Shown: piece by piece, positions 1 to 7,714 of the stretch
How positions within the stretch are numbered: the stretch's first letter is position 1
Layout of the letters: the number at the start of each line of letters is the position of its first letter
Source: Deinococcus cellulosilyticus NBRC 106333 = KACC 11606
GTDB lineage: Bacteria; Deinococcota; Deinococci; Deinococcales; Deinococcaceae
Length of the DNA: 64,000 nucleotides
Direction: 5' to 3'
Assembly (NCBI RefSeq): GCF_007990775.1
Contig: NZ_BJXB01000013.1
Span: 110,136-174,135, forward strand
Made by a program: the position numbers and the translations under genes
The notes under the pieces: model-generated
Databases searched by the model: none
What the model saw: only the letters and a program-made list of their open reading frames with translations
Told to the model about the DNA's origin: nothing

Positions 1-552
1 CTGGCGGTTGCAGCAGAGTTCCGGGATTCAGACACCGGGGAGCACACGGTCCGGGTGGGCGAAAGGGCAGCAGAAGTGGCCCGCGAACTGGGCATGCCCG
101 AAGAGAAAGTCCGCATTCTCCGTCTGGCCGCCCGACTGCACGATGTGGGCAAAATCGCCATCTCCGACACGATCCTCCACAAACCGGGCAAGCTCACCGA
201 GGACGAGTACCTGACCATGAAAGCCCACACCCTTGCCGGGGCACGCATGCTCTCGGAAGCACGTTCGGAACTCATCCGCATGGCAGAACAGATTGCCCTG
301 ACCCACCACGAAAAATGGGATGGGACAGGCTACCCGCACGGCCTGCAGGGAGAAGCCATTCCTCTGGAGGGCCGCATTGTTGCAGTGGTGGACGTTCTGG
401 ACGCCCTCACCAGCACCAGACCCTACAAGAGGGCCTGGACCTTGCAAGAAGCCCTGCACGAAATTGAAATTCAGGCAGGGCAGCATTTCGATCCACAGGT
501 GGTTCAGGCCTTGCTCAAGATTTACCGTCGTGAACAGGACGCTGAAGGCTGA
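1..552 (+). CDS. HD-GYP domain protein (5' end outside window)
   Basis: The frame is open from base 1, so the gene starts upstream; 183 codons are visible. They form an HD-GYP domain, the family of c-di-GMP phosphodiesterases: a metal-binding HDVGK motif, then HHEKWDGTGYP, where GTGYP is the GYP signature. The metal ligands look intact, so an active enzyme is likely. The text upstream (RDSDTGEHTVRVGERAAEVA) is the usual first HD-GYP helix. Any N-terminal sensor or receiver domain is out of view. It converges with the beta-helix gene 13 nt further on. Confidence 0.9.
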   Translation: MAVAAEFRDSDTGEHTVRVGERAAEVARELGMPEEKVRILRLAARLHDVGKIAISDTILHKPGKLTEDEYLTMKAHTLAGARMLSEARSELIRMAEQIALTHHEKWDGTGYPHGLQGEAIPLEGRIVAVVDVLDALTSTRPYKRAWTLQEALHEIEIQAGQHFDPQVVQALLKIYRREQDAEG

Positions 553-565
553 ACAGGCAGTGCAC

Positions 566-2080
566 TCAGGGCCTTCCCACAGTTGGGGCCGTCCAGCGGG
601 TGTTGTTCAGGTCTCCTGTGGGCACCACAGGAGCAAACACATCCCAGGTGCTGAAATTCGGTACAGGGATGCCTGAAACGGGCTGTTTCAGACGAAAATC
701 TCCAGCGGCAGCATTGAAGAATTCGGGCTTCAGGGTGTTGAAGTGGTTGTCTTTGAGGAGTTGCTGCAGGTTGCAGGTGGGATTGCCCTGCTGACAGCCC
801 TGGTCCTCGCCTTCAATGCCCACCGGGATGTCCGGGCGCTCAAACCAGAACACATTGCCCCGGATCTGCAGGCCTGCATCCACATGGGCTGGATTGGGTG
901 CCCGGTTCTGGGTGGGAGAGGAAAAAGGCCCAGGAATGGTCAGAAACTGGAAATACTCTCCCGTTTTGAAGTCTGGGGGGTTCACGATCAGGTTGTTGTA
1001 GATCAGCACGTTCTTGCTGGGAATCCGAACGTAATCATCGGTGTTCAGGGTGTTGCCCCATCCGCCCTGCTGGGAGTAGGTGGTGCACTTGCTGCGGTCA
1101 TCGCCAGGATCACAACTTCTGCCGCCGAACAGAACCTCAATGGTGTGCGAGCGCCCCCCCACCCGGTACAGGGTGTTGTTGGCCAGCAGGATGTTGTACC
1201 CCCCATTGACCCCCAGACCTGCTCCCCACACGTCATGGATGAAATTGTTCACCACCTTGATGTCGTAGGCCTCGTAATGCAACCAGGGACTGACCATGTA
1301 CTGGTAGCCTGCACCCTGCCCTGCAGTGTATCCCCCTTCTTCGCAGTCAAAAATTTCATTGTCCCGGACCACAATGTAGGCACTGCCTCCCTTGGCATAA
1401 CTGCACCAGCTCTGGGTGTCGTGGATGCGGTTTCCGATCAGGTGGGCATGCTGCACGGCCACAAAATCGATGGCGTTGTCCTGCGCTCCATGAAAGTCGC
1501 TGTTTTCCAGGTAGATGTGTTCGCTCTGGTTGGCTTTGAAGGTCTCAAAGGCCTGCGCCTCCTGGTCTGAACTGCGTTTCTTCCAGCGTCCACCGTCCAT
1601 TTCCACATTGCGGACCAGCACATGTGAGCACTTCTCGCAGTGGAACACGTCTCCTGCTGGACTGGGTCGCATGGTGAGGTTCAGGAGGTAGAAGTACCGG
1701 GTGTCAAAGACGTTCAGGTCTCCAGCCAGGATGGTTTTGTCCCTGCCTGCTCCAGAAATGATGATTGGGGCTTCACGGGTTCCCCAGACGCTCTCCAGGT
1801 ATTCAGGCAAGGCAATTTCTGGATAAATCCCGGCCTGCAAGTGCAGGTGATATCCGGTGTCCAGTGGGGTGTTTCTGGGAATCCGCCGCCAGGCTTCTGC
1901 CAGGGTTTTCAGGGGAGCATTCTGGGCTCCAGAATTCGCATCGTTCCCTGCCTTGAAGTCAATCCAGACGTCTTTCACCCGGGTTTTTCCCATTTCGTAG
2001 GGTGTTCCGGGTTGCTGTGCCAGTGCAGATGTGGCCAGCAGCATTGCGCCTGCCGTGATGGTCCAGAGCCTGTTTCCCAT
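566..2080 (-). CDS. secreted right-handed parallel beta-helix protein
   Basis: 504 residues with a clear Sec signal peptide (MGNRLWTITAGAMLLATSALA, cleavage near residue 21). The mature part reads like the right-handed beta-helix / pectate-lyase-like fold: an N-terminal block with AGIYPEIALPEYL, then repeated N- and G-rich coils (LVRNVEMDGG, HLIGNRIHDTQ, ILLANNTLYRVGG, VLIYNNLIVN). It probably binds or cleaves a polysaccharide outside the cell, but I cannot assign a catalytic triad. GGGGGTCAGA precedes the ATG as a ribosome binding site. No neighbour explains its substrate. Confidence 0.75.
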   Translation of the reverse strand: MGNRLWTITAGAMLLATSALAQQPGTPYEMGKTRVKDVWIDFKAGNDANSGAQNAPLKTLAEAWRRIPRNTPLDTGYHLHLQAGIYPEIALPEYLESVWGTREAPIIISGAGRDKTILAGDLNVFDTRYFYLLNLTMRPSPAGDVFHCEKCSHVLVRNVEMDGGRWKKRSSDQEAQAFETFKANQSEHIYLENSDFHGAQDNAIDFVAVQHAHLIGNRIHDTQSWCSYAKGGSAYIVVRDNEIFDCEEGGYTAGQGAGYQYMVSPWLHYEAYDIKVVNNFIHDVWGAGLGVNGGYNILLANNTLYRVGGRSHTIEVLFGGRSCDPGDDRSKCTTYSQQGGWGNTLNTDDYVRIPSKNVLIYNNLIVNPPDFKTGEYFQFLTIPGPFSSPTQNRAPNPAHVDAGLQIRGNVFWFERPDIPVGIEGEDQGCQQGNPTCNLQQLLKDNHFNTLKPEFFNAAAGDFRLKQPVSGIPVPNFSTWDVFAPVVPTGDLNNTRWTAPTVGRP

Positions 2081-2446
2081 TCTGACCCCCAGTTCTTATC
2101 CAGTGTGACTGTTATTGCATCACAAAAGCCTTGCAGGGATCACAAAAGCAGGTGGGCGCGAAGTCGCTGGAGGTAAATGTCGTTTGAGAAAGCCATCAGC
2201 TCTCAGCGGTCAGCATACGACACATCTTCGCTTTCACTTCAGCCAGACAAACAGATGTTTGATCCTACAGCACAGAAAAACCCAGCCAATCCCTGGCCTG
2301 CTGCTGAAGCATCGAGGCTTTTTTCTGACGGCTGACGGCTGAAAGCTGATCGCTCCACACCAGCTGCATGCCATGACTTTGCACTTCCCCTGATCACAGA
2401 CAGCCCTTGCACAATGTGGCCCTTCAAAGCCATGTACACTGGGTCC
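2081..2446. other. intergenic region between divergent genes
   Basis: No gene is seen here. The left 100 bases hold the upstream region of the beta-helix gene. Bases 2195-2350 are an inverted-repeat element with heptamer arms (separate entry). The last 40 bases hold the -10 of the Rrf2 gene. Confidence 0.5.
2195..2350. repeat. inverted-repeat element with heptamer-repeat arms
   Basis: Left arm 2195-2214 and right arm 2331-2350 are inverted copies matching at 18 of 20 positions. The right arm continues as a run of four 7-bp units at 2325-2352 (CTGACGG twice, then CTGAAAG and CTGATCG). The 156-bp unit could fold into one long hairpin and resembles a small non-autonomous (MITE-like) element. 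It contains no ORF. Similar units lie at 20738-20858 and 29753-29874. Confidence 0.6.
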
Positions 2447-2938
2447 GTGAAGTTCAGCGAAGGGATTGAATGGGCCATTCATTGTGTGGCGGTGCTTGCC
2501 GGTCTGCCTGAGGGGGCGACCTTGAGCAATGCTGCCCTGGCCGAGTACCACGGCATCTCCGAGAGTTATCTGGTCAAGCACCTGAAGGTGCTGGCCCGGG
2601 TGGGAATCCTGGACTCGGTGCCGGGTCCGCGTGGAGGGTTTCGCCTGGAGCGCAGTGCAGACCGGATCACCCTGTATGACATTGTGGAAGCCATCGAGGG
2701 CAAAGAGCCCATGTTCCAGTGCGAGGAGATCCGTGGGCGCTTTCCGGGATGCCCACAGCAGAATTTTGCCCGTCCATGCGAGATTCATGCCGCCATGCTG
2801 AAAGCCGAAATGGAGTGGCGCAAATCCCTGCAGGGGGTCACCATCCGGGACATTCAGCAGCAGGTCCGTGTCTCCGAGGAGCAACGTCAGTTGCGTGAAG
2901 CCTGGTTGCAGAAACACGTGCGTTTGCCGGTCCGCTGA
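2447..2938 (+). CDS. Rrf2 family transcriptional regulator
   Basis: 163 residues. The N-terminal winged helix reads MKFSEGIEWAIHCVAVLAGL, then SESYLVKHLKVLARVGIL and the GPRGGFRL wing typical of Rrf2 proteins. Three cysteines (C-X9-C-X8-C, near residues 88-107) sit where Fe-S-binding members such as NsrR and IscR carry their ligands, with different spacing, so redox or metal sensing is possible. I chose the GTG at 2447 because TACACT (2435-2440) ends 6 nt before it and because family members start at MKFSE. In-frame ATGs at 2414 and 2432 are the alternatives. The AhpD-like gene with a large palindrome in its upstream region is the next gene. Confidence 0.85.
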   Translation: MKFSEGIEWAIHCVAVLAGLPEGATLSNAALAEYHGISESYLVKHLKVLARVGILDSVPGPRGGFRLERSADRITLYDIVEAIEGKEPMFQCEEIRGRFPGCPQQNFARPCEIHAAMLKAEMEWRKSLQGVTIRDIQQQVRVSEEQRQLREAWLQKHVRLPVR

Positions 2939-2963
2939 AGCCAGAACAATGCATCCAGAAACA

Positions 2964-2990
2964 AAAAAGAGGCACCCGCAAGTGCCTTTC
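2964..2990. terminator. bidirectional intrinsic terminator
   Basis: AGGCAC / GTGCCT stem (970-975 with 982-987 of the 2 kb block) with an A-run on the left and TTTCTT on the right. It can serve both the Rrf2 gene and the convergent AhpD-like gene. Confidence 0.6.
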
Positions 2991-3018
2991 TTGATGGATG
3001 TTCTTGATGGATCGGGTT

Positions 3019-3471
3019 TCAGGCTTCCTGGGGCAGGGCCGGAAGCATGTTGGTGGCTTTGGCAATGCGGTTCCAGCCATTGATGGTCACGGTGATCATG
3101 GTCAGTTCCATGATCTGCTGTGGGGTGTAGTGGCGGGCCACTTCCTGGTAGGTCTCTTCACTCAGGCCATGCTGGTGCACCAGGGTGAGTTCCACTGCCA
3201 TTTTGAGGGCCGCTTTTTCTTCTGGGCTGAAGTGGGGCACTTCCTCGAAGACAGAGAGCAGGTAAATGCGCTCGGGCGTCTCGCCATACTTCACGGCGTC
3301 ACGGGTGTGCATGTCAATGCAGTAGGAGCAGCCATTGATCATGGACACGCGGATTTTGATGAGTTCCCGCAGTCGGGCGCTGATGGAGGTGCTCCGGATG
3401 AAGTTTTCCATCTGCAGCATGGTGGCGTAGGCTTCGGGGTGGGTCTGGTGGGGGCTGATGCGGGTGTTCAT
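3019..3471 (-). CDS. AhpD-like / carboxymuconolactone decarboxylase family protein
   Basis: 150 residues. The redox motif is Cys48-Ser-Tyr-Cys51 followed by IDMHTRDA, the CxxC and downstream His of AhpD-like peroxidase-associated proteins. The length fits the single-domain family. The ATG at 3471 is preceded by AGGAGG, 6 nt away; an upstream in-frame extension to 3591 would run through the palindrome and is unlikely. A role in peroxide or alkylhydroperoxide defence is inferred. The adjacent Rrf2 regulator and the dyad at 3506-3550 suggest redox-responsive control. Confidence 0.85.
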   Translation of the reverse strand: MNTRISPHQTHPEAYATMLQMENFIRSTSISARLRELIKIRVSMINGCSYCIDMHTRDAVKYGETPERIYLLSVFEEVPHFSPEEKAALKMAVELTLVHQHGLSEETYQEVARHYTPQQIMELTMITVTINGWNRIAKATNMLPALPQEA

Positions 3472-3505
3472 ACGTCCTCCTGATCTGCATGATCTCCTCA
3501 TGCCT

Positions 3506-3550
3506 AAATCAAGGATAACAGATATCCAGGATATTTTTAGTCCTTGATTT
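3506..3550. promoter_or_regulatory. 45-bp concentric palindrome (probable operator) upstream of the AhpD-like gene
   Basis: Outer 10-bp arms AAATCAAGGA (3506-3515) and TCCTTGATTT (3541-3550) are exact inverted copies. Inside them, on the same centre, sits the 13-bp palindrome ATATCC-A-GGATAT. The centre of symmetry is the A at 3528. It lies 35 bp from the gene start, where a promoter is expected. The Rrf2 protein at 2447-2938 is the obvious candidate binder, but that is inference. Confidence 0.6.
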
Positions 3551-3558
3551 GGCCTATT

Positions 3559-3585
3559 GAAAAACCGCCTGGTCTTTCCAGGCGG
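3559..3585 (-). terminator. intrinsic terminator of msrA
   Basis: On the minus strand an 8-bp stem CCGCCTGG / CCAGGCGG with a five-base loop is followed by TTTTTC, 16 nt after the msrA stop codon. Confidence 0.85.
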
Positions 3586-3600
3586 CAGCATCTTCAGGTC

Positions 3601-4143
3601 TTAGCGGGCCAGTTTTTCCAGATGGGTGCGGCGAAAATGGGCCACCTTGGGCGCAATCACCGCACGGCAGTAACCCTGACCGGGATTGTTCAGGTAAAAA
3701 TTCTGGTGGTAATCCTCCGCCCTGTAGAAGACCTCCAGAGGCTTCACCTCGGTCACGATGGGCCGATCATAGATGCCCAGCGCATCGATGTGACGGATGA
3801 CCTCTGCAGCCACCTCTTTCTGGTCCTCATTGTGGAACAGGATGATGGAGCGGTACTGGGTTCCCACATCGGCCCCCTGACGGTTCAGGGTGGTGGGATC
3901 ATGGATGCTGAAAAACACCTCCAGCAGCTCTCTATAGGTCACTTCAGAAGGATCATAGGTGATGTTGACGACCTCTGCGTGCCCGGTCACACCGGCACAC
4001 ACCTGCTGGTAAGTGGGGTCCTCGGTGAATCCTGCGCTGTAGCCGGATTCCACGTGCAGCACTCCTCTGATCTGCTGAAAGACTGCCTCCAGACACCAGA
4101 AACAACCACCACCCAGTGTGGCGTAATGCATGGGTTGCAACAT
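3601..4143 (-). CDS. msrA: peptide-methionine (S)-S-oxide reductase
   Basis: 180 residues. Reduces the S epimer of methionine sulfoxide in proteins and free methionine. The family signature GGGCFWC is at residues 11-17, with Cys14 as the catalytic cysteine. Further conserved blocks are GYSAGFTEDPTYQQVC, HAEVV, and the C-terminal HQNFYLNNPGQGYC, whose Cys may be the resolving residue. The start at 4143 has GGGAGG 7 nt upstream; the longer in-frame extension to 4194 lacks support. It is single-domain, with no MsrB fusion, and lies beside the AhpD-like gene, consistent with an oxidative-damage cluster. Confidence 0.96.
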   Translation of the reverse strand: MLQPMHYATLGGGCFWCLEAVFQQIRGVLHVESGYSAGFTEDPTYQQVCAGVTGHAEVVNITYDPSEVTYRELLEVFFSIHDPTTLNRQGADVGTQYRSIILFHNEDQKEVAAEVIRHIDALGIYDRPIVTEVKPLEVFYRAEDYHQNFYLNNPGQGYCRAVIAPKVAHFRRTHLEKLAR

Positions 4144-4351
4144 CTGAGCCCTCCCTTTGGCGCACATGCGAGACCTCCCCGCAGGCAGGTTCAAAGGCCA
4201 TTGTACGCTCTTTGCACGCCGGAAATGTGGGATTTGTGGTCCTCTGTCAAAACGGGGAAACGGGGCTGAAAGGCGGAGTTTGCAACAAAAAGTTCTCAGT
4301 GGTCAGCAAAATTGCAGCTTTCAATCAGGCTGCATGCGTATCATGGGCAAC

Positions 4352-5029
4352 ATGGATTACCCCGAAGAATACTTCTCCTGCGCCCTCTGCCCCAGACTGA
4401 AAGCCTGGAGAGAACAGGTGGCACAGGAAAAGCGCAAAGCCTACCGGGATGAGGATTACTGGGGAAGGCCCGTCCCGGGCTTCGGTGACGATCAGGCCCG
4501 GATTGTGATGGTGGGCCTCGCCCCGAGTGCCCACGGGGCCAACCGCACCGGGCGGATGTTCACCGGAGATGCCAGCGGAAACTTCCTCTACCCTGCCCTG
4601 TTTCGTGCCAGACTGAGCAACCAGCCCATTGCAAAGCACAAAAACGATGGACTCGAACTCCGTGGTGTTTTCATCTCTGCCTCTGCTCGCTGCGCCCCAC
4701 CGGACAACAAACCCACCCCTGAAGAACTCCGCAACTGCCAGAAGTGGCTGAAACTCGACCTTGAACGCCTGAAGCAGCGCAAGGTGACTTTCGCCATCGG
4801 AGCCATCGGGCATGAATATTTCCTCCGGGCGATGGGATGGAAACCCTCGCAGTACACCTTCAAACACGGAGCAGAACACCTGCTGCCCGATGGAACATGG
4901 CTCATTGACTCCTATCATGTGAGCCAGCAAAACACAGCAACAGGCAGGCTGACAGCAGTAATGTTTGATCAGGTGCTCGAAAGGGCAAAGGAAATGGCGG
5001 GAATCCAAAGTCAAGCTGACATCAACTAA
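4352..5029 (+). CDS. family 5 uracil-DNA glycosylase (UdgB-like)
   Basis: 225 residues. Removes uracil and other deaminated bases from DNA as the first step of base excision repair. Motif 1 reads GLAPSAHGANRTGRMFTGD, the UDGb signature, which lacks the Asp/Asn water activator of families 1 and 2. The late motif is HVSQQNTATGRLT. Iron-sulphur cysteines appear as CALC at residues 10-13 and as two more near SARCAPPD and RNC. I placed the start at the ATG at 4352, because TATCAT ends 7 nt before it. ATGs at 4334 and 4343 in the same frame are possible but have no better signal. Confidence 0.92.
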   Translation: MDYPEEYFSCALCPRLKAWREQVAQEKRKAYRDEDYWGRPVPGFGDDQARIVMVGLAPSAHGANRTGRMFTGDASGNFLYPALFRARLSNQPIAKHKNDGLELRGVFISASARCAPPDNKPTPEELRNCQKWLKLDLERLKQRKVTFAIGAIGHEYFLRAMGWKPSQYTFKHGAEHLLPDGTWLIDSYHVSQQNTATGRLTAVMFDQVLERAKEMAGIQSQADIN

Positions 5030-5100
5030 GGAAAATCCCTGATCCCATTTGTCAGCTTCCAGAAACAAAGAAGGACTAGACTCTTGAATAAGGAGTCAAC

Positions 5101-6207
5101 ATGGATCTTGCTGCCAGCCTGGACCATTTCGCCAAACAGATTCCCTCCCGGATCAGCCACATTCAGGGGGAAGAGGCCACCAAACATGCCCTGATCCTGC
5201 CTTTTCTGGGCATTCTGGGGTACGACGTCTACAACCCTACGGAAGTCAGACCTGAGTACGCAGCAGATTTTTCTGCCCGGAAACGTGGACAGTTCGAGAA
5301 GGTGGATTACGCCATCATTGTGGATGGCGAAGTCTCCATGCTGATTGAGGCCAAAGCCCACAACCAGAAAACCGAGATCTACAGTGGTCAACTGGCCCGC
5401 TATTTCAATTCGACACCCACCGCCAGGGTGGCGATTGTCACCAATGGGATCGAGTACCGGTTTTTCACCGACCTCAAAGACCGCAACATCATGGACAGTG
5501 AGGCCTTCATGGTCTTCAATGTGCTGGACCATGACAGCAGCGACCTTGAACTCCTGCAGCGGTTCACCCGATCCCAGTACCAGCCTTCCTCGATCAGCAG
5601 TCTGGCCGAAGAGGTGATGTGCCTGCAAAACATCACCACCTACATCTACAACCAGTTGCAGAACCCCTCGGAGAATTTTGTGCGCTTTGTGGTGGAGGAA
5701 CTCAACCTGCGCCAGCGCATCACCTCCCGGGTGGTGGAGCGTTACCTGCCCATCCTCAGAACCGCCATCCATAACGCACTGGGCGAAATTCAGGGAAACA
5801 CAGCGGGAACTGGACCTGTCCCTCCTCCAGCGACGAAACCTACTCCTCCTGCACTGACACGCAAATCCCGCACAGAACCTGCCCCAGCTCCACTGCCCGA
5901 CCTGTTGGAAGATGAAAAGGCTGTTCTGGAAAGCCTCAAAGAGATTCTGGACTGCAACATCACCTGCCACAAAGAGGAAGACACGGTAATCATTCCAGCA
6001 GCCAGTGGCCAGGGCTGGGCTTTGCGTTTCAACACCGTCCATGCCAAACCCCACCTGATTTTCAATCTGGACCCAGAAGTGGCAAGGGTTGTTGCAGGAC
6101 ATGTGTTCTTCTTCAGTCATCCGCTGGGAACCAAGGCGAATTTTGCATCTCTGGGGGACCTCTATGGGATGCGCGAAATCATTGCACATGCCTACAGAGG
6201 AACCTGA
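5101..6207 (+). CDS. type I restriction HsdR N-terminal (PD-(D/E)XK) domain protein
   Basis: 368 residues. The first 160 or so match the HSDR_N nuclease-like domain: KHALILPFLGILGYDVYNPTEV, then KVDYAII, then SMLIEAKAHN, giving the Asp and Glu-x-Lys of a PD-(D/E)XK site. No helicase domain follows, and no HsdM or HsdS gene is nearby. A Pro-rich linker (about residues 240-265) leads to a C-terminal domain of about 100 residues that I do not recognise. GGAGTCAAC precedes the ATG. Stand-alone proteins of this type are common in Bacteria and Archaea and their role is not established. A DNA-end or defence role is only a guess. Confidence 0.8.
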   Translation: MDLAASLDHFAKQIPSRISHIQGEEATKHALILPFLGILGYDVYNPTEVRPEYAADFSARKRGQFEKVDYAIIVDGEVSMLIEAKAHNQKTEIYSGQLARYFNSTPTARVAIVTNGIEYRFFTDLKDRNIMDSEAFMVFNVLDHDSSDLELLQRFTRSQYQPSSISSLAEEVMCLQNITTYIYNQLQNPSENFVRFVVEELNLRQRITSRVVERYLPILRTAIHNALGEIQGNTAGTGPVPPPATKPTPPALTRKSRTEPAPAPLPDLLEDEKAVLESLKEILDCNITCHKEEDTVIIPAASGQGWALRFNTVHAKPHLIFNLDPEVARVVAGHVFFFSHPLGTKANFASLGDLYGMREIIAHAYRGT

Positions 6208-6334
6208 CGGTGTCTGCAACTGAATAAACATCAACCCACCTCAAAACCCCATCTGAAGTAAAGTGCTTGTTAACCCAGGTGCCCACCTTGTGGGATTCCT
6301 TTTTCGCCCTTTGCTCTTTTTTTAGAGGTGAGTT

Positions 6335-7636
6335 GTGTACGAAAAATTTGATGTGGTGGTTCACCCCGTGTCCGAACTGCGGGGTGAGTTGACCGCGCAA
6401 CCCAGCAAGAATTACACCACCCGTTACCTGATTGCGGCGGCCCTCTCTGGCACAGAAACCCTGGTTCGGGGGGTGGCCACCAGTGAGGACAGCCATGCCC
6501 TGCAGGAATGCCTGCAAACCTGGGGGGCCGAGCTCATTCCCGAAGGAAGAGACATGCGGGTCAGGGGTTTTGGGAACCGTCCTCTGGACCAGCAGACCCT
6601 CAACCCACACAACGCGGGGGCAGTGGCCCGGTTTTTGATGGCCCTCGCTGGACTGACCAGCTACACGAAGTTCATCACGGATTACCCTGAAAGCCTGGGG
6701 AAAAGGCCCCACGGGGACCTGCTGAAAGCCCTGGAGTCTCTGGGAGCCCGCACCACGTCCCTGGACGGCAAGATGCCCATCGAGATCTGGGGCAACCTGC
6801 AAGGGGGCAAGGTGTCCGTGAATGCCAGTCTGTCCAGCCAGTACACTTCGGGCCTGATGTTCCTGGCTCCCCTGCTGCCTGATGGGCTGGAGATCACCCT
6901 GCTCGGGGACATCAAGAGCCCCGGTCCCCTCAAGCAGACCATTGAGACGCTGAGGGTTTTCGGGGTGGAGGTGTCCCACAGCGAGGACCTCCGCACCATC
7001 ACCATTGCGGGTGGGCAGCGTTACCATGCACCAGAAGTGACCGTGCCCGGAGATTACCCTGGAAGCAGTGCCCTGCTGAGTGCTGCGGCAGTGATGCCCG
7101 GAGAGGTGGTCATCCACAACCTGCATGAGCATGACCTGCAAGGGGAACGCCTGAGCATCGATGTGCTGAAAAGCATGGGCGCAGACATCACCCGTGAAGG
7201 CAGCACCGTGACCGTGCGCGGAGGCAAGCCCCTGAAAGCCGTGGTGACCGATGGGGACTTCTTCACGGACGCCGTGCAGGCCCTGAGTGCTGCTGCCGCC
7301 AGTGCGGAAGGCCAGACCACCTGGGAGAATGTGTACACCCTGCGCCTCAAGGAATGTGACCGCATCAGCGACACCCGCGCAGAACTGCAGAAACTCGGTC
7401 TCTCTGCCAGCGAGACCGAAGACAGCCTGAGCATCACCGGCAAAGAAACCCTGGAAGGAGGCATCACTGTGGACGGTCACGGGGACCACCGCATGATCAT
7501 GATGCTCACCATTCTGGGTCTGCGGGCCAAACAGCCCATCACCATCACCGGAGCGCACCACATCCGCAAAAGCTACCCGGACTTCTTTGACCACATGACC
7601 AGACTCGGGGCGAAATTCGACTTCATCGAGAGGTGA
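6335..7636 (+). CDS. aroA: 3-phosphoshikimate 1-carboxyvinyltransferase (EPSP synthase)
   Basis: 433 residues, the usual family length. Transfers enolpyruvate from PEP to shikimate-3-phosphate, the sixth step of the shikimate pathway. Visible motifs are PSKNYTTRYLIAAALSG (shikimate-3-P binding Lys), HNAGAVARFLMA (equivalent of the LGNAGTA region) with SLGKRPHGDLL, LRLKECDRISDT (RxKEsdR), and the C-terminal DGHGDHRMIMM. The start codon is GTG with GAGGTGA 4 nt upstream. A strong terminator follows. Sequence details such as HNAGAVA instead of GNAGTAM mark it as a divergent class of EPSPS. Confidence 0.9.
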   Translation: MYEKFDVVVHPVSELRGELTAQPSKNYTTRYLIAAALSGTETLVRGVATSEDSHALQECLQTWGAELIPEGRDMRVRGFGNRPLDQQTLNPHNAGAVARFLMALAGLTSYTKFITDYPESLGKRPHGDLLKALESLGARTTSLDGKMPIEIWGNLQGGKVSVNASLSSQYTSGLMFLAPLLPDGLEITLLGDIKSPGPLKQTIETLRVFGVEVSHSEDLRTITIAGGQRYHAPEVTVPGDYPGSSALLSAAAVMPGEVVIHNLHEHDLQGERLSIDVLKSMGADITREGSTVTVRGGKPLKAVVTDGDFFTDAVQALSAAAASAEGQTTWENVYTLRLKECDRISDTRAELQKLGLSASETEDSLSITGKETLEGGITVDGHGDHRMIMMLTILGLRAKQPITITGAHHIRKSYPDFFDHMTRLGAKFDFIER

Positions 7637-7649
7637 ACCCATCAAGAAA

Positions 7650-7677
7650 AGCCTGGAGGTGGGCCTCCAGGCTTTTT
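7650..7677. terminator. intrinsic terminator between aroA and the M48 gene
   Basis: A 10-bp perfect stem AGCCTGGAGG / CCTCCAGGCT with a 4-base loop and TTTTT follows aroA by 13 nt. An A-run on the other side lets it serve the convergent M48 peptidase gene as well. Confidence 0.9.
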
Positions 7678-7714
7678 GCTGTTTCAGAGGGAGATCTTTT
7701 TTCTCTGCATCCTC

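Noticed and set aside
4285..4330. Possible further heptamer tract upstream of the UDG gene
   Set aside because: Only two units in register (around CTCAGTG/GTCAGCA); too short to separate from chance.
5026..6234. 402-codon minus-strand frame opposite the HsdR-N gene
   Set aside because: Antisense shadow; the plus-strand frame has a proper ribosome binding site and domain.
6179..7645. 488-codon minus-strand frame opposite aroA
   Set aside because: Antisense shadow of aroA with no homology visible and no start signals.
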